Notes under the pieces: generated by a model | Told to the model about the DNA's origin: nothing | Seen by the model: the letters and a program-made list of their open reading frames with translations, nothing else | Database searches by the model: none | In this document: piece after piece, positions 29,616-38,588 of the stretch | How the letters are laid out: every line of letters begins with the position of its first letter | Position numbering within the stretch: the first letter of the stretch is position 1 | Source of the DNA: Candidatus Nitrotoga sp. MKT | GTDB taxonomy: Bacteria > Pseudomonadota > Gammaproteobacteria > Burkholderiales > Gallionellaceae | DNA length: 64,000 bases | Assembly (NCBI GenBank): GCA_003402345.1 | Contig: QFXH01000004.1 | Coordinates: 150,835 to 214,834, forward strand | Direction: 5' to 3' | Position numbers and translations under genes: made by a program

Positions 29616-30353
29616 CTACGCTTTGTTCACATTGAATGATTTAATATACTCTTGAGTTTCAGCTGTAGTCGTTTCCTCAGCAAGTAACCCATATTTATTT
29701 TTAACCATGATATCTGCACCATGTTCAATTAAAGCTTTTGCTGTCTCTACATTATTAGCGCAATGTAGCGCAGTGTTTCCTTTTTTATACATCCCTCCTC
29801 TTGACAACGTACCTCCCCGCGCAAGTTGAATATTAGGATCGGCACCCGCAACCAATAAACGCTGGGCAACTTTCGGATGATTAACCCACAAATGTAAAGG
29901 GGTGAAACTATCTTTATCTTTTAAATTAAAACTAGCACCGCAATCAATTAAAAAAATGGCAATATTGGGATCATCAACTTCGAATAATGGAGTACGATTG
30001 TTGTTATCCATAATATTAAGGTCAGCCCCACTATCAATTAGCAATTTGGCCGCGTCTATGCTGGCAACATAATGCAAAGGCGTTTTACCTAGAAAATCAC
30101 GGATATTTAAATCTGCCCCTTGTTTAATAGCACGTTCCATTTCCTCTAAATTATTGTCCCATGTCGCTACCATTAGAGCATCATTATCTTTTGCCGCTAA
30201 AAGCGCATTATTATCCTCAGCACGAACAATATTAGCCGCTTTTTTTGCAGCAATTGCACCTGCATCTTCTTCTAATAAAAATGCTTTAGCTTTCCCAAAG
30301 AGAGGATTATTTTCATCTGCTAATTTTTGTACTACTTTCGGCAATATCGCCAT
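29616..30353 (-). CDS. Ankyrin-repeat protein
   Basis: A 245-residue protein without a signal peptide. After an N-terminal ~75 residues rich in Ala, Asn and Lys come four to five ankyrin repeats: NNLEEMERAIKQGADLNIRD, KTPLHYVASIDAAKLLIDSG, RTPLFEV...IAIFLIDCGA, FTPLHLWVNHPKVAQRLL and NTALHCANNVETAKALIEHG. Such repeats bind proteins; the partner is unknown. Base composition is AT-rich compared with the neighbouring core genes, and no operon partner is evident, so acquisition by transfer is possible. A good AGGAGG ribosome-binding site precedes the start. Confidence 0.85.
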   Translation of the reverse strand: MAILPKVVQKLADENNPLFGKAKAFLLEEDAGAIAAKKAANIVRAEDNNALLAAKDNDALMVATWDNNLEEMERAIKQGADLNIRDFLGKTPLHYVASIDAAKLLIDSGADLNIMDNNNRTPLFEVDDPNIAIFLIDCGASFNLKDKDSFTPLHLWVNHPKVAQRLLVAGADPNIQLARGGTLSRGGMYKKGNTALHCANNVETAKALIEHGADIMVKNKYGLLAEETTTAETQEYIKSFNVNKA

Positions 30354-30833
30354 GAAAAAACCTCCTGATGAATATTGTTAACTAACAAAGACAATCACCC
30401 GGTGAACAGCATGCTTTGCATAATTTAATACGCATTCGTTTAGTATTCTTGCAAGCATCAGAAAAAATATTATCTATTATGAATTTTTTAACCATATGCT
30501 TTGCACCAGAAGTAATTTATTATTATCTACCCCCCAATTTTTAAAGTAAATATCCAGGATAGCCATCTTCAGGCGCATAGTAAGTCTCTTTGTGTGATCC
30601 CACAATTACATAGAGGGAATCTCGATAACCCCTTTTTCATAAAGCCATTTAGTAAAACTCTTCCATCTAAATTTGAATCCTACCCCATACCACAGCATGC
30701 CGATCAAATGGGCTTAAGAATAATCATCTGCGGCAGTTCAACATGCCCGCAAACCGATAACGCAGAGATTCCATTTCCAGAACTCCTACGTAAAATACGC
30801 TACTTTAAAAAAATCAAAATTACAATTAATAAA
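30354..30833. other. AT-rich gene-free stretch
   Basis: No convincing gene. A weak plus-strand frame (30594-30887) overlaps the rluC 3' end and has no recognisable domain. No clear terminator was seen. Confidence 0.4.
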
Positions 30834-31775
30834 CTACAAACATCCCCCATCCAATTTATTCATAAATTCTTGCAATTCTTTTGGTAATGGTGCGCTTAAT
30901 TGTATAACCTCAGCCGTCAACGGATGAGTGAAGGTAATACTGTACGCATGTAAAAACATGCGCTTTAAGCGCTGTTTTATCAACTCCTTGTTTCGTGCAA
31001 AATCGCCATACTTATCATCGCCCGCTATGGGAAAGCCCAGATGAGAAAGATGCACACGAATTTGGTGAGTGCGTCCAGTTTTAAGCTGAGCTTCAAGCAA
31101 ACTGAATTCAGGCCAATTTTTTTGCAGGGTAAAGATAGTATGCGAAGCTTGTCCATCTTCGCGCACCATTACGCGTTTTTCTCCATTTTGAGTATTAAAT
31201 TTGTGCAATGGTAATTTAACGTGCTGTTTCATATTCCGCCACTTGCCTAATACTAAGCACAGGTATCGCTTATCATTTTTTCCATTGCGCATCTGCTCGT
31301 GCAGATTAATCAAAGCAGAGCGCTTCTTCGCCAATAGCAGCACGCCCGAAGTTTCACGGTCCAGGCGATGAACCAGTTCCAGAAATTTGGCTTGCGGACG
31401 AGCACTACGCAATTGCTCAATAATACCGAAACTAACCCCACTTCCGCCATGTACCGCCACTCCAGATGGCTTGTCAATCACCAACAGCGCCTCGTCTTCA
31501 TACAAAATAGGAAATTCAAATCCTGGAACATAGTCACGATTTTGTGCTTCAGCAACCCGCACTGGCGGAATACGCACATGATCGCCCAGTTGCAGACGAT
31601 AAGTTTGATCCACGCGTTTCGTATTCACGCGCACTTCACCGCTGCGCAGAATACGATAAATATGACTCTTGGGAACCCCCTTAAGATATTTACATAGAAA
31701 ATTATCAATGCGCTGATCGCAGCTACCCTCGTCAATCTTGATCCAGGTTACAGATTCTTTGCGTAAATTATTCAT
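30834..31775 (-). CDS. rluC: 23S rRNA pseudouridine synthase, RluC type
   Basis: About 313 residues from MNNLRKESVTWIKIDEGSCD. N-terminal S4 domain (RIDNFLCKYLKGVPKSHIYR) and RluA-family catalytic domain with HRLDRETSGVLLLAKK, where the Asp is the nucleophile, plus KTGRTHQIRVHLSHLGFPIA. It converts uridines 955, 2504 and 2580 of 23S rRNA in E. coli. It diverges from rne, the same pairing as in many proteobacteria. The upstream in-frame extension to 31895 is not family-like and is rejected. Confidence 0.92.
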   Translation of the reverse strand: MNNLRKESVTWIKIDEGSCDQRIDNFLCKYLKGVPKSHIYRILRSGEVRVNTKRVDQTYRLQLGDHVRIPPVRVAEAQNRDYVPGFEFPILYEDEALLVIDKPSGVAVHGGSGVSFGIIEQLRSARPQAKFLELVHRLDRETSGVLLLAKKRSALINLHEQMRNGKNDKRYLCLVLGKWRNMKQHVKLPLHKFNTQNGEKRVMVREDGQASHTIFTLQKNWPEFSLLEAQLKTGRTHQIRVHLSHLGFPIAGDDKYGDFARNKELIKQRLKRMFLHAYSITFTHPLTAEVIQLSAPLPKELQEFMNKLDGGCL

Positions 31776-32146
31776 TATGCTTATACTTCCCGATAACGCG
31801 TATTGGCTAACGGAAAACGGGATGCGAATTCCCCGTGAGTGTGGAGCAGGCAACAATGCCGCCGCCCCGTTCCAACGCAATCCGGTTAATGTCACTCACC
31901 GGAAGAAGCAGTGATAGTAATTGATTTGCGCGCTCAAAGCACCTGTAGATTTTTTTCGTGTCGCCCCTATAACAAAATTGGCGGCACCTGTTAAGTATTA
32001 ACAAGCTAATAACGAGAACAATATTTTGAACAACCGTCAGCATCGCTACATCAGCATTGTTTGCACGGCTCTTATTCCCTTTCTCGCGCGCGGTTAACCG
32101 TGTGTAGACTTGTTCTGCCCGTGTTAGAGCGCGGGAGAAAATATAA
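31776..32146 (+). promoter_or_regulatory. rluC-rne divergent intergenic region, probable long rne 5' UTR
   Basis: 371 bp without a gene. In proteobacteria rne has a long structured 5' UTR through which RNase E cuts its own mRNA; a similar arrangement is likely here. A GC-rich imperfect stem-loop (GCCCGTGTTAGAGCGCGGG, 32116-32134) lies just before the start region. Structures were not computed. Confidence 0.4.
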
Positions 32147-34585
32147 ATGAAACGCATGTTATTCAATGCGACACAAGCGGAAGAACTCCGTGTCGCCATT
32201 GTCGATGGTCAAAAATTGATCGACCTCGACATTGAATCCGCTGGCAAAGAACAACGCAAAAGTAATATATACAAGGCCATAATTACCCGTATCGAACCCA
32301 GCCTGGAAGCAGCTTTCGTCGAATATGGCGGCAACCGCCACGGTTTCCTGCCATTCAAAGAAGTTTCCCCCATTAATTATCTGAATCAAGAAGGTAGCGG
32401 TCGCCCCAGCATCAAAGAAGCATTACGCGAAGGTCAAGAACTGCTTATCCAGGTAGAGAAAGACGAACGCGGCAATAAAGGAGCCGCACTCACTACTTAT
32501 ATTAGTCTAGCTGGCCGCTACATTGTGCTGATGCCCAATAATCCCAGCGGTGGTGGCGTATCTCGCCGTGTCGAAGGTGAAGAGCGCAATGAACTGCGCG
32601 ACATCCTGTCACAATTGGAAGTGCCGCAAGGTGCAAGTATCATTGCGCGCACCGCCGGAATTGGCCGCAATTTGGAAGAGCTGCAATGGGATCTTAACTA
32701 CCTCAAACAATTGTGGGATGCCATCGAAAGCGCGGCAAAAACCGAAAAGGCACCATCGCTGATCTACCTCGAGAGTAGCCTGGTGGTGCGCGCCATACGC
32801 GACTATTTCCACCCTGAAATCGGTGAAATTTTAGTCGATACAAACGATATCTATCAGCAAGCACGGGCTTTTATGAGCACGGTTATGCCAAACAATGTCC
32901 ATGTAATCAAACGATACCAAGATGACGTACCTTTGTTCTCGCGCTTTCAGGTTGAACACCAGATTGAATCGGCGCATGCACGCCAAGTAAATCTCCCCTC
33001 CGGAGGTGCCATTGTAATTGACCATACCGAGGCACTCACCGCAATCGATATTAACTCAGCACGCGCCACGCGCGGCGCTGATATAGAGTCGACCGCGCTC
33101 AATACCAATCTGGAAGCTGCTGAAGAAATTGCACGGCAGATGCGCTTGCGTGACTTAGGTGGTCTGATCGTGATTGATTTTATTGACATGGAAAACACCC
33201 GCAACCAGCGGGAAGTAGAAAATCGCCTACGCGATGCCTTGCATTATGACCGTGCACGTGTGCAGACTGGAAAAATATCGCGCTTCGGTCTGCTGGAGCT
33301 TTCGCGCCAGCGCCTGCAACCCAGTCTGGAAGAAACCAGTCATACACCTTGTCCTAGATGTAACGGCATTGGTCATATCCGAGGCATCGAATCTTCCGCC
33401 TTACACATCCTGCGTATCATTCGGGAAGAAGCGATGAAAGAACACAGTGCCGCCATCCATGTGCAAGTGCCATTAGATGTCGCCACCTTCCTGCTTAATG
33501 AGAAGCGTACTGAAATCCACCAAATCGAATCGCGGCTAAAGGTTGTTATTACGCTGATTCCAAATGCGAATATGGAAACCCCGCACTATACCGTGACCCG
33601 TTTGCGCCAAGACGACATGACCGTCGAAAACCTACAGGCCAGCTACAAATTGGTGGCGGCACCAGAAGCAAGCCATGTTATTGCCAAAGCCGCGCAAGCG
33701 ACTAAACCGCAACGCCCCCAAGCTGTAGTTCAAGGTGTCACGCCACCACAGCCAGCACCCATGCGGGCAGTCCGGGGGGCGACGCAACCTTCTATTTTCA
33801 CCAAGCTGATAGGCTGGTTTAAATCACTAGGTACAGAAGAAGCCCCCGAAAAACTGATCACAAAACCATACGTCAATAACTCACCTCGGCGTGATCGAGA
33901 AAACCGTAACTCAAATGGTAACCGCCCGGATAATAATCGACCCGAAGGCAACCGTCAGCGCAATAACCAACGTCGTGACCGTGAAGAAACTCATCCACGC
34001 ATAGATAAATCTATGCAATCGGTATCTAAAACACAGGAACCGCGCACTGCACGCACGCCTCGGCCACCACGCGTACCAGCTGAAGCAGCGGTATTGGAAA
34101 GCATAGCAAAAGTTGTACCTGTAGCGACTGAACCGGCGGAAGAACATAGTCAAAGCACGGGACGTAAGCGTGGTCGGCGCGGTGGCCAGCGCGAACGCGA
34201 ACGGCGTGATCAGCAAGCAGCTGGGCAACTACCCGTTGAGCAGCCTATTCTGACCGAAATTACACCTATTGCTGTAACGAATGCCGTTGAAACCACACGC
34301 CACAGCGAATCTGCTGAGCCACAAAATATTCAGAATATAGAACCGCGCCAACTTCCTGTTGAGCAGGTAACTACATCAATTCAGGCTAACCCTGCATCCA
34401 ATGGCAGCGGGTTAATACAGATCGAAACCGACGCAGCCAAACGTTCCTCAGCGGCAGCCGCCGCTGTCCAAATTGAAAATGCGCCGCCAACGTCACGTCG
34501 CCGCTCACGCCCACGTGAAATTTACAGTACGGAAAACAACGAGCCGCTGGTACAAATCGAGACTCAACAAACTTCGAATTTATAG
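32147..34585 (+). CDS. rne: Ribonuclease E
   Basis: 812 residues. The catalytic half (1-~510) holds the S1 domain ([20 protein letters not shown]), the DNase I-like active-site acidic residues in [14 protein letters not shown] and [11 protein letters not shown], and the Zn-link CPRCNGIGH. The C-terminal half (from about 550) is low-complexity, rich in Arg, Pro, Asn and Gln, with the [20 protein letters not shown] and [16 protein letters not shown] patches for RNA and partner binding. It is the main endonuclease for mRNA decay and rRNA/tRNA processing and scaffolds the degradosome. Family length is normal. A strong terminator follows. Confidence 0.96.
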   Translation: MKRMLFNATQAEELRVAIVDGQKLIDLDIESAGKEQRKSNIYKAIITRIEPSLEAAFVEYGGNRHGFLPFKEVSPINYLNQEGSGRPSIKEALREGQELLIQVEKDERGNKGAALTTYISLAGRYIVLMPNNPSGGGVSRRVEGEERNELRDILSQLEVPQGASIIARTAGIGRNLEELQWDLNYLKQLWDAIESAAKTEKAPSLIYLESSLVVRAIRDYFHPEIGEILVDTNDIYQQARAFMSTVMPNNVHVIKRYQDDVPLFSRFQVEHQIESAHARQVNLPSGGAIVIDHTEALTAIDINSARATRGADIESTALNTNLEAAEEIARQMRLRDLGGLIVIDFIDMENTRNQREVENRLRDALHYDRARVQTGKISRFGLLELSRQRLQPSLEETSHTPCPRCNGIGHIRGIESSALHILRIIREEAMKEHSAAIHVQVPLDVATFLLNEKRTEIHQIESRLKVVITLIPNANMETPHYTVTRLRQDDMTVENLQASYKLVAAPEASHVIAKAAQATKPQRPQAVVQGVTPPQPAPMRAVRGATQPSIFTKLIGWFKSLGTEEAPEKLITKPYVNNSPRRDRENRNSNGNRPDNNRPEGNRQRNNQRRDREETHPRIDKSMQSVSKTQEPRTARTPRPPRVPAEAAVLESIAKVVPVATEPAEEHSQSTGRKRGRRGGQRERERRDQQAAGQLPVEQPILTEITPIAVTNAVETTRHSESAEPQNIQNIEPRQLPVEQVTTSIQANPASNGSGLIQIETDAAKRSSAAAAAVQIENAPPTSRRRSRPREIYSTENNEPLVQIETQQTSNL

Positions 34586-34622
34586 TTACACCAGTAACAC
34601 TGCACCGATCGTGCAAAATAAA

Positions 34623-34668
34623 AAATAATAAAGCCGCGCGATACAATAGCTGCGCGGCTTTATTATTT
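34623..34668. terminator. Bidirectional intrinsic terminator between rne and the phosphatase gene
   Basis: A 17-bp perfect stem (AAATAATAAAGCCGCGC with its complement) around a 12-nt loop, with A and T tracts on both sides. It should terminate both converging transcripts. Confidence 0.88.
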
Positions 34669-34718
34669 CCTTACATTATTTAACATCAAAAACATACGCA
34701 ACAACACTACCCACCACT

Positions 34719-35198
34719 TTACATTAGGGTCTTCTGAATATGCCGTAACAAACCGTCTGACGCATCCTCCACCATATCAAGTACACGCTCGAAACCATCT
34801 ACTTCACCATAATATGGATCGGGAACTTCACGCTCATTATGTCGGCTCGCATATTCCAAAAATAATCCCAAACGCCCTCGCTCCCTCACCGGGCATAAAC
34901 GTTGCAAAATGCCAAGATTGGCATCGTCCATCGCCAGCACATAATCAAAACGAGTAAAATCGGCAACCTCAACCTGTCGTCCACGCAACATACTCATGTT
35001 ATATCCGCGCTGCAATGCAGCACGCTGAGTTCGCGGATCCGGCGGATTGCCAATATGATAATCATGCGTACCTACCGAATCAATCAGGATATGCTGTGCC
35101 AACCCCGCTTCCTCAACGCGTGCGCGGAACACCGCTTCAGCGGTGGGTGATCGACAGATATTTCCCATGCAGCAAAATAAAACGCTAATTTTTTTCAA
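34719..35198 (-). CDS. Low-molecular-weight protein tyrosine phosphatase
   Basis: 159 residues. The P-loop LFCCMGNICRSPTAE near residue 10 fits CX5RS with Cys10 and Arg16, and the general-acid loop DPYYGE lies near residue 124. Cytosolic LMW-PTPs of this kind act on phosphotyrosine proteins or arginine-phosphate and arsenate. No tyrosine kinase gene is nearby, so the substrate is unknown. It lies 60 bp upstream of the uvrB stop, on the same strand. Confidence 0.9.
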   Translation of the reverse strand: MKKISVLFCCMGNICRSPTAEAVFRARVEEAGLAQHILIDSVGTHDYHIGNPPDPRTQRAALQRGYNMSMLRGRQVEVADFTRFDYVLAMDDANLGILQRLCPVRERGRLGLFLEYASRHNEREVPDPYYGEVDGFERVLDMVEDASDGLLRHIQKTLM

Positions 35199-35259
35199 TT
35201 ATTCTACTCATTACAATAAAAAACGTATTGTAATGCATCAGTAATTCAAATTCTCTAAC

Positions 35260-37281
35260 TCAAAGTGGGGACATAAATATACCCTCCCGCAGCTTCTTCA
35301 ATTGGTCGCGCAATTCACTGGCACGCTCAAATTCAAGGTTTTTCGCTGCCTGAAGCATTTCTTTTTCCAACCGTTTAATTTCCTTGGCAAGGTCACGTTC
35401 ACTCATCGCCAAGTATTTTTCCTGGTCTTGTTCAATTTTTAGTTGCTTACGAGCAGCATCCGGCTCATAACTGCCCTCAATAATGTCCTTGATACGCTTC
35501 TGCACACCTTGAGGAACAATACCGTGCAGTTCATTATGAAACAGCTGCTTGCTCCGCCTGCGCTCGGTTTCGTCGATAGCACGGCGCATCGAATTGGTAA
35601 CTTTATCAGCGTAAAGTATTGCACTACCATTAATATGGCGCGCAGCGCGGCCTATGGTTTGAATGAGCGCACGCTCCGAACGCAAAAAACCCTCCTTGTC
35701 AGCATCAAGTATCGCTACCAGCGACACCTCTGGGATGTCCAACCCCTCGCGCAGCAAATTAATACCGACCAGCACGTCAAACATGCCCAAACGTAGATCA
35801 CGGATGATTTCCACCCGCTCAACGGTCTCAATATCTGAATGCAGGTAACGCACTTTAATACCGTGCTCAGAAAAATATTCAGTTAGATCTTCCGACATGC
35901 GTTTGGTCAGCGTGGTGACCAGCACTCGCTCGCCCTTGGCGGTGCGCAGATTAACCTCAGACATCAAATCATCCACCTGATGTGTGGCCGGCCGCACTTC
36001 AATTTGCGGATCAACCAATCCAGTCGGACGCACCAATTGTTCCACCACTTGCCCCGTATGCTCAGCCTCAAAAACAGCCGGTGTAGCAGAAACAAATATG
36101 GATTGACGCATTACACGTTCAAATTCATCAAAACGTAGCGGACGGTTATCCAGCGCGGATGGCATTCGGAAACCGTAGTTAACCAGATTTTCCTTGCGCG
36201 CCCGATCACCTTTGTACATGCCGCCGATCTGCGGGATGGTCACGTGGCTTTCGTCTATAAACATCAGCGCATCGGGCGGCAGATAATCAATCAGCGTAGG
36301 GGGCGGTTCACCTGCCTTGCGTCCAGACAAATGGCGCGAATAATTTTCGATGCCTTTGCAGAAACCGATTTCATTCAGCATTTCCAGATCGTGGCGAGTA
36401 CGCTGTTCGATACGCTGCGCTTCCACCAATTTATGCTCGCGCTGAAAGAAATCTATGCGTTCAGCCAACTCAACCTTGATGGTTTCTATGGCTTGCAATG
36501 TGGTGCTACGCGGCGTGACGTAATGACTGGACGGGTACACGGTAAAACGCGGCACGCGATTAATGATGTGACCGGTAAGTGGATCAAATAACGACAAGCT
36601 TTCCACTTCATCGTCAAACATCGTCAGTCGCAATGCATGTTCGCTATTTTCTGCCGGAAAAATGTCGATTACATCGCCGCGCACCCGAAAATGCCCATGT
36701 GAAAAATCTACATCATTACGCTCATACTGCATCTCTGTAAGACGCTTGATTGCGTCTTGCCGTACTAATTTCTCGTGCTCACGCAGGTGTAAAATCATGC
36801 CGTGATAATCTACCGGATCGCCGATACCATAGATTGCCGAGACGGTGGCCACAATCACTACGTCCTGTCGCTCCAGCAGGGATTTGGTAGCCGACAAGCG
36901 CATCTGCTCGATCTGCTCATTTATGCTGGAATCTTTCTCAATAAACATATCACGTGACGGAACATATGCCTCTGGCTGGTAGTAATCATAATAAGAAACG
37001 AAATATTCCACTGCGTTCTCAGGAAAGAAGTCCCGCATTTCAGAATACAGTTGCGCCGCCAATGTCTTATTTGGTGCCATGATGATGGCTGGTCGCCCCA
37101 ATTGGGCGACAACGTTCGCCATAGTGAATGTTTTACCGGAGCCCGTCACACCAAGCAGTGTTTGAAAAGCTAGCCCCTCATTGACTCCCTCGACCAATTG
37201 TGCAATCGCAGTAGGCTGATCACCCGCTGGTTCAAAAGGCTGATGCAAAAAATAGGGGCTATTAGGAAAAGTCTTAATCAC
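35260..37281 (-). CDS. uvrB: Excinuclease ABC subunit B
   Basis: 673 residues with [16 protein letters not shown]alker A, the beta-hairpin [16 protein letters not shown] that grips damaged DNA, helicase motifs [18 protein letters not shown] and [20 protein letters not shown], and the C-terminal UVR motif [20 protein letters not shown]. It verifies lesions with UvrA and recruits UvrC. It diverges from the aminotransferase gene across a 77-bp gap containing TATAAT (37284). Confidence 0.97.
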   Translation of the reverse strand: MIKTFPNSPYFLHQPFEPAGDQPTAIAQLVEGVNEGLAFQTLLGVTGSGKTFTMANVVAQLGRPAIIMAPNKTLAAQLYSEMRDFFPENAVEYFVSYYDYYQPEAYVPSRDMFIEKDSSINEQIEQMRLSATKSLLERQDVVIVATVSAIYGIGDPVDYHGMILHLREHEKLVRQDAIKRLTEMQYERNDVDFSHGHFRVRGDVIDIFPAENSEHALRLTMFDDEVESLSLFDPLTGHIINRVPRFTVYPSSHYVTPRSTTLQAIETIKVELAERIDFFQREHKLVEAQRIEQRTRHDLEMLNEIGFCKGIENYSRHLSGRKAGEPPPTLIDYLPPDALMFIDESHVTIPQIGGMYKGDRARKENLVNYGFRMPSALDNRPLRFDEFERVMRQSIFVSATPAVFEAEHTGQVVEQLVRPTGLVDPQIEVRPATHQVDDLMSEVNLRTAKGERVLVTTLTKRMSEDLTEYFSEHGIKVRYLHSDIETVERVEIIRDLRLGMFDVLVGINLLREGLDIPEVSLVAILDADKEGFLRSERALIQTIGRAARHINGSAILYADKVTNSMRRAIDETERRRSKQLFHNELHGIVPQGVQKRIKDIIEGSYEPDAARKQLKIEQDQEKYLAMSERDLAKEIKRLEKEMLQAAKNLEFERASELRDQLKKLREGIFMSPL

Positions 37282-37358
37282 GGTATAATTTCAGCCAAAT
37301 TTAAATTAAAAATTTTAAACTACGGGACAGTTTACTCTGAACCCATAAGGATACAATC

Positions 37359-38552
37359 TTGGAACTATCGAAGCGCGTACAAGCAATCAAACCCTCCCCT
37401 ACTCTCGCCGTTACCGCGCGAGCTTCTAAATTAAAGGCGGAAGGGAAAGACATTATCGGATTAGGAGCAGGCGAACCCGATTTCGATACTCCGCAGCATA
37501 TCAAGGATGCGGCTATAACTGCGATCAACAATGGGTTCACCAAATACACTGCAGTGGGAGGCACACCCTCTCTGAAGCAGGCTATCATCGCCAAGTTCAA
37601 ACGCGACAATGGGCTGGATTACGCTGCAAAACAGATTCTAGTTTCCTGCGGTGGCAAGCAAAGCTTTTTCAACTTGGCGCTTGCTGTAATCAATCCCGGC
37701 GATGAGGTAATTATCCCGGCACCTTATTGGGTATCTTATCCGGATATCGTGCTTATCGCAGAGGGTAAGCCGGTAATCGTGCAGACAGGCATCGAACAAA
37801 ATTTCAAAATGAGCGCTGCACAATTAGCAGCGGCTATCACAACCAAAACAAAAATAGTGGTAATCAATAGCCCAAGCAACCCATCCGGCGCAGTTTACAG
37901 CCTGGAAGAGTTACAAGCATTGGGTGAAGTATTGCGCAAATACCCTCAGGTACTGATAGCCACCGATGACATGTATGAACATATTGCGTTGCGTGACGAA
38001 AAATTCGTCAACATTCTGAATGCCTGCCCCGACCTGTATTCACGCACTATGGTTCTGAATGGCGTGTCCAAATCTTATGCGATGACAGGCTGGCGGATCG
38101 GTTATGCCGCAGGGCCAGAGCACATCATCACGGCAATGGAAAATGTACAATCACAAAGCACCTCCAATCCCACTTCGATTTCACAAGTTGCCGCAGAGGC
38201 AGCCTTAAACGGGGATCAGGGCTGCATTACGCCGATGCTCAAGGCATTCCGCGAGCGACATCTTTACGTAGTGGATGCGCTAAACAAAATTCCCGGTGTT
38301 AAATGTATAGCAAGTGGCGGGGCGTTCTATGCTTTCCCCGATGTGCGTCCGGTTATTGCGGCTTTGTACCAGAAAAGCATCATCAACGAAGCTACCGACG
38401 TAGCGTTATCTGAATACCTGTTGGAGCAGGCTGGTGTGGCCATAGTACCTGGCTCGGCTTTCGGTAGTGATGGCTACATTCGCCTGTCTTTCGCCACTTC
38501 AATGGAAAATTTGAAGAATGCGATTAGCCGAATCTCCAAGGCATTTTCATAA
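37359..38552 (+). CDS. Class I aspartate/prephenate aminotransferase
   Basis: 397 residues of the class I, Igamma-type PLP aminotransferase family: GAGEPDFDTPQHIK, VINSPSNPSGAVY, and the PLP-lysine motif NGVSKSYAMTGWRIGYAAG near residue 235, followed by the Arg motif GSDGYIRLSFATS. It transfers amino groups between aspartate or glutamate and oxo acids; some members also use prephenate. The start is TTG at 37359 with an AAGGATA ribosome-binding site; no in-frame ATG fits the family start ELSKRVQAIKPS. Monocistronic. Confidence 0.92.
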   Translation: MELSKRVQAIKPSPTLAVTARASKLKAEGKDIIGLGAGEPDFDTPQHIKDAAITAINNGFTKYTAVGGTPSLKQAIIAKFKRDNGLDYAAKQILVSCGGKQSFFNLALAVINPGDEVIIPAPYWVSYPDIVLIAEGKPVIVQTGIEQNFKMSAAQLAAAITTKTKIVVINSPSNPSGAVYSLEELQALGEVLRKYPQVLIATDDMYEHIALRDEKFVNILNACPDLYSRTMVLNGVSKSYAMTGWRIGYAAGPEHIITAMENVQSQSTSNPTSISQVAAEAALNGDQGCITPMLKAFRERHLYVVDALNKIPGVKCIASGGAFYAFPDVRPVIAALYQKSIINEATDVALSEYLLEQAGVAIVPGSAFGSDGYIRLSFATSMENLKNAISRISKAFS

Positions 38553-38588
38553 TTCCATTTTTGTTTCATTCCTCACAAACGCTGCCAA

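Noticed and set aside
30594..30887. 97-codon plus-strand frame before rluC
   Set aside because: Overlaps the rluC 3' end, has unconvincing composition and no domain.
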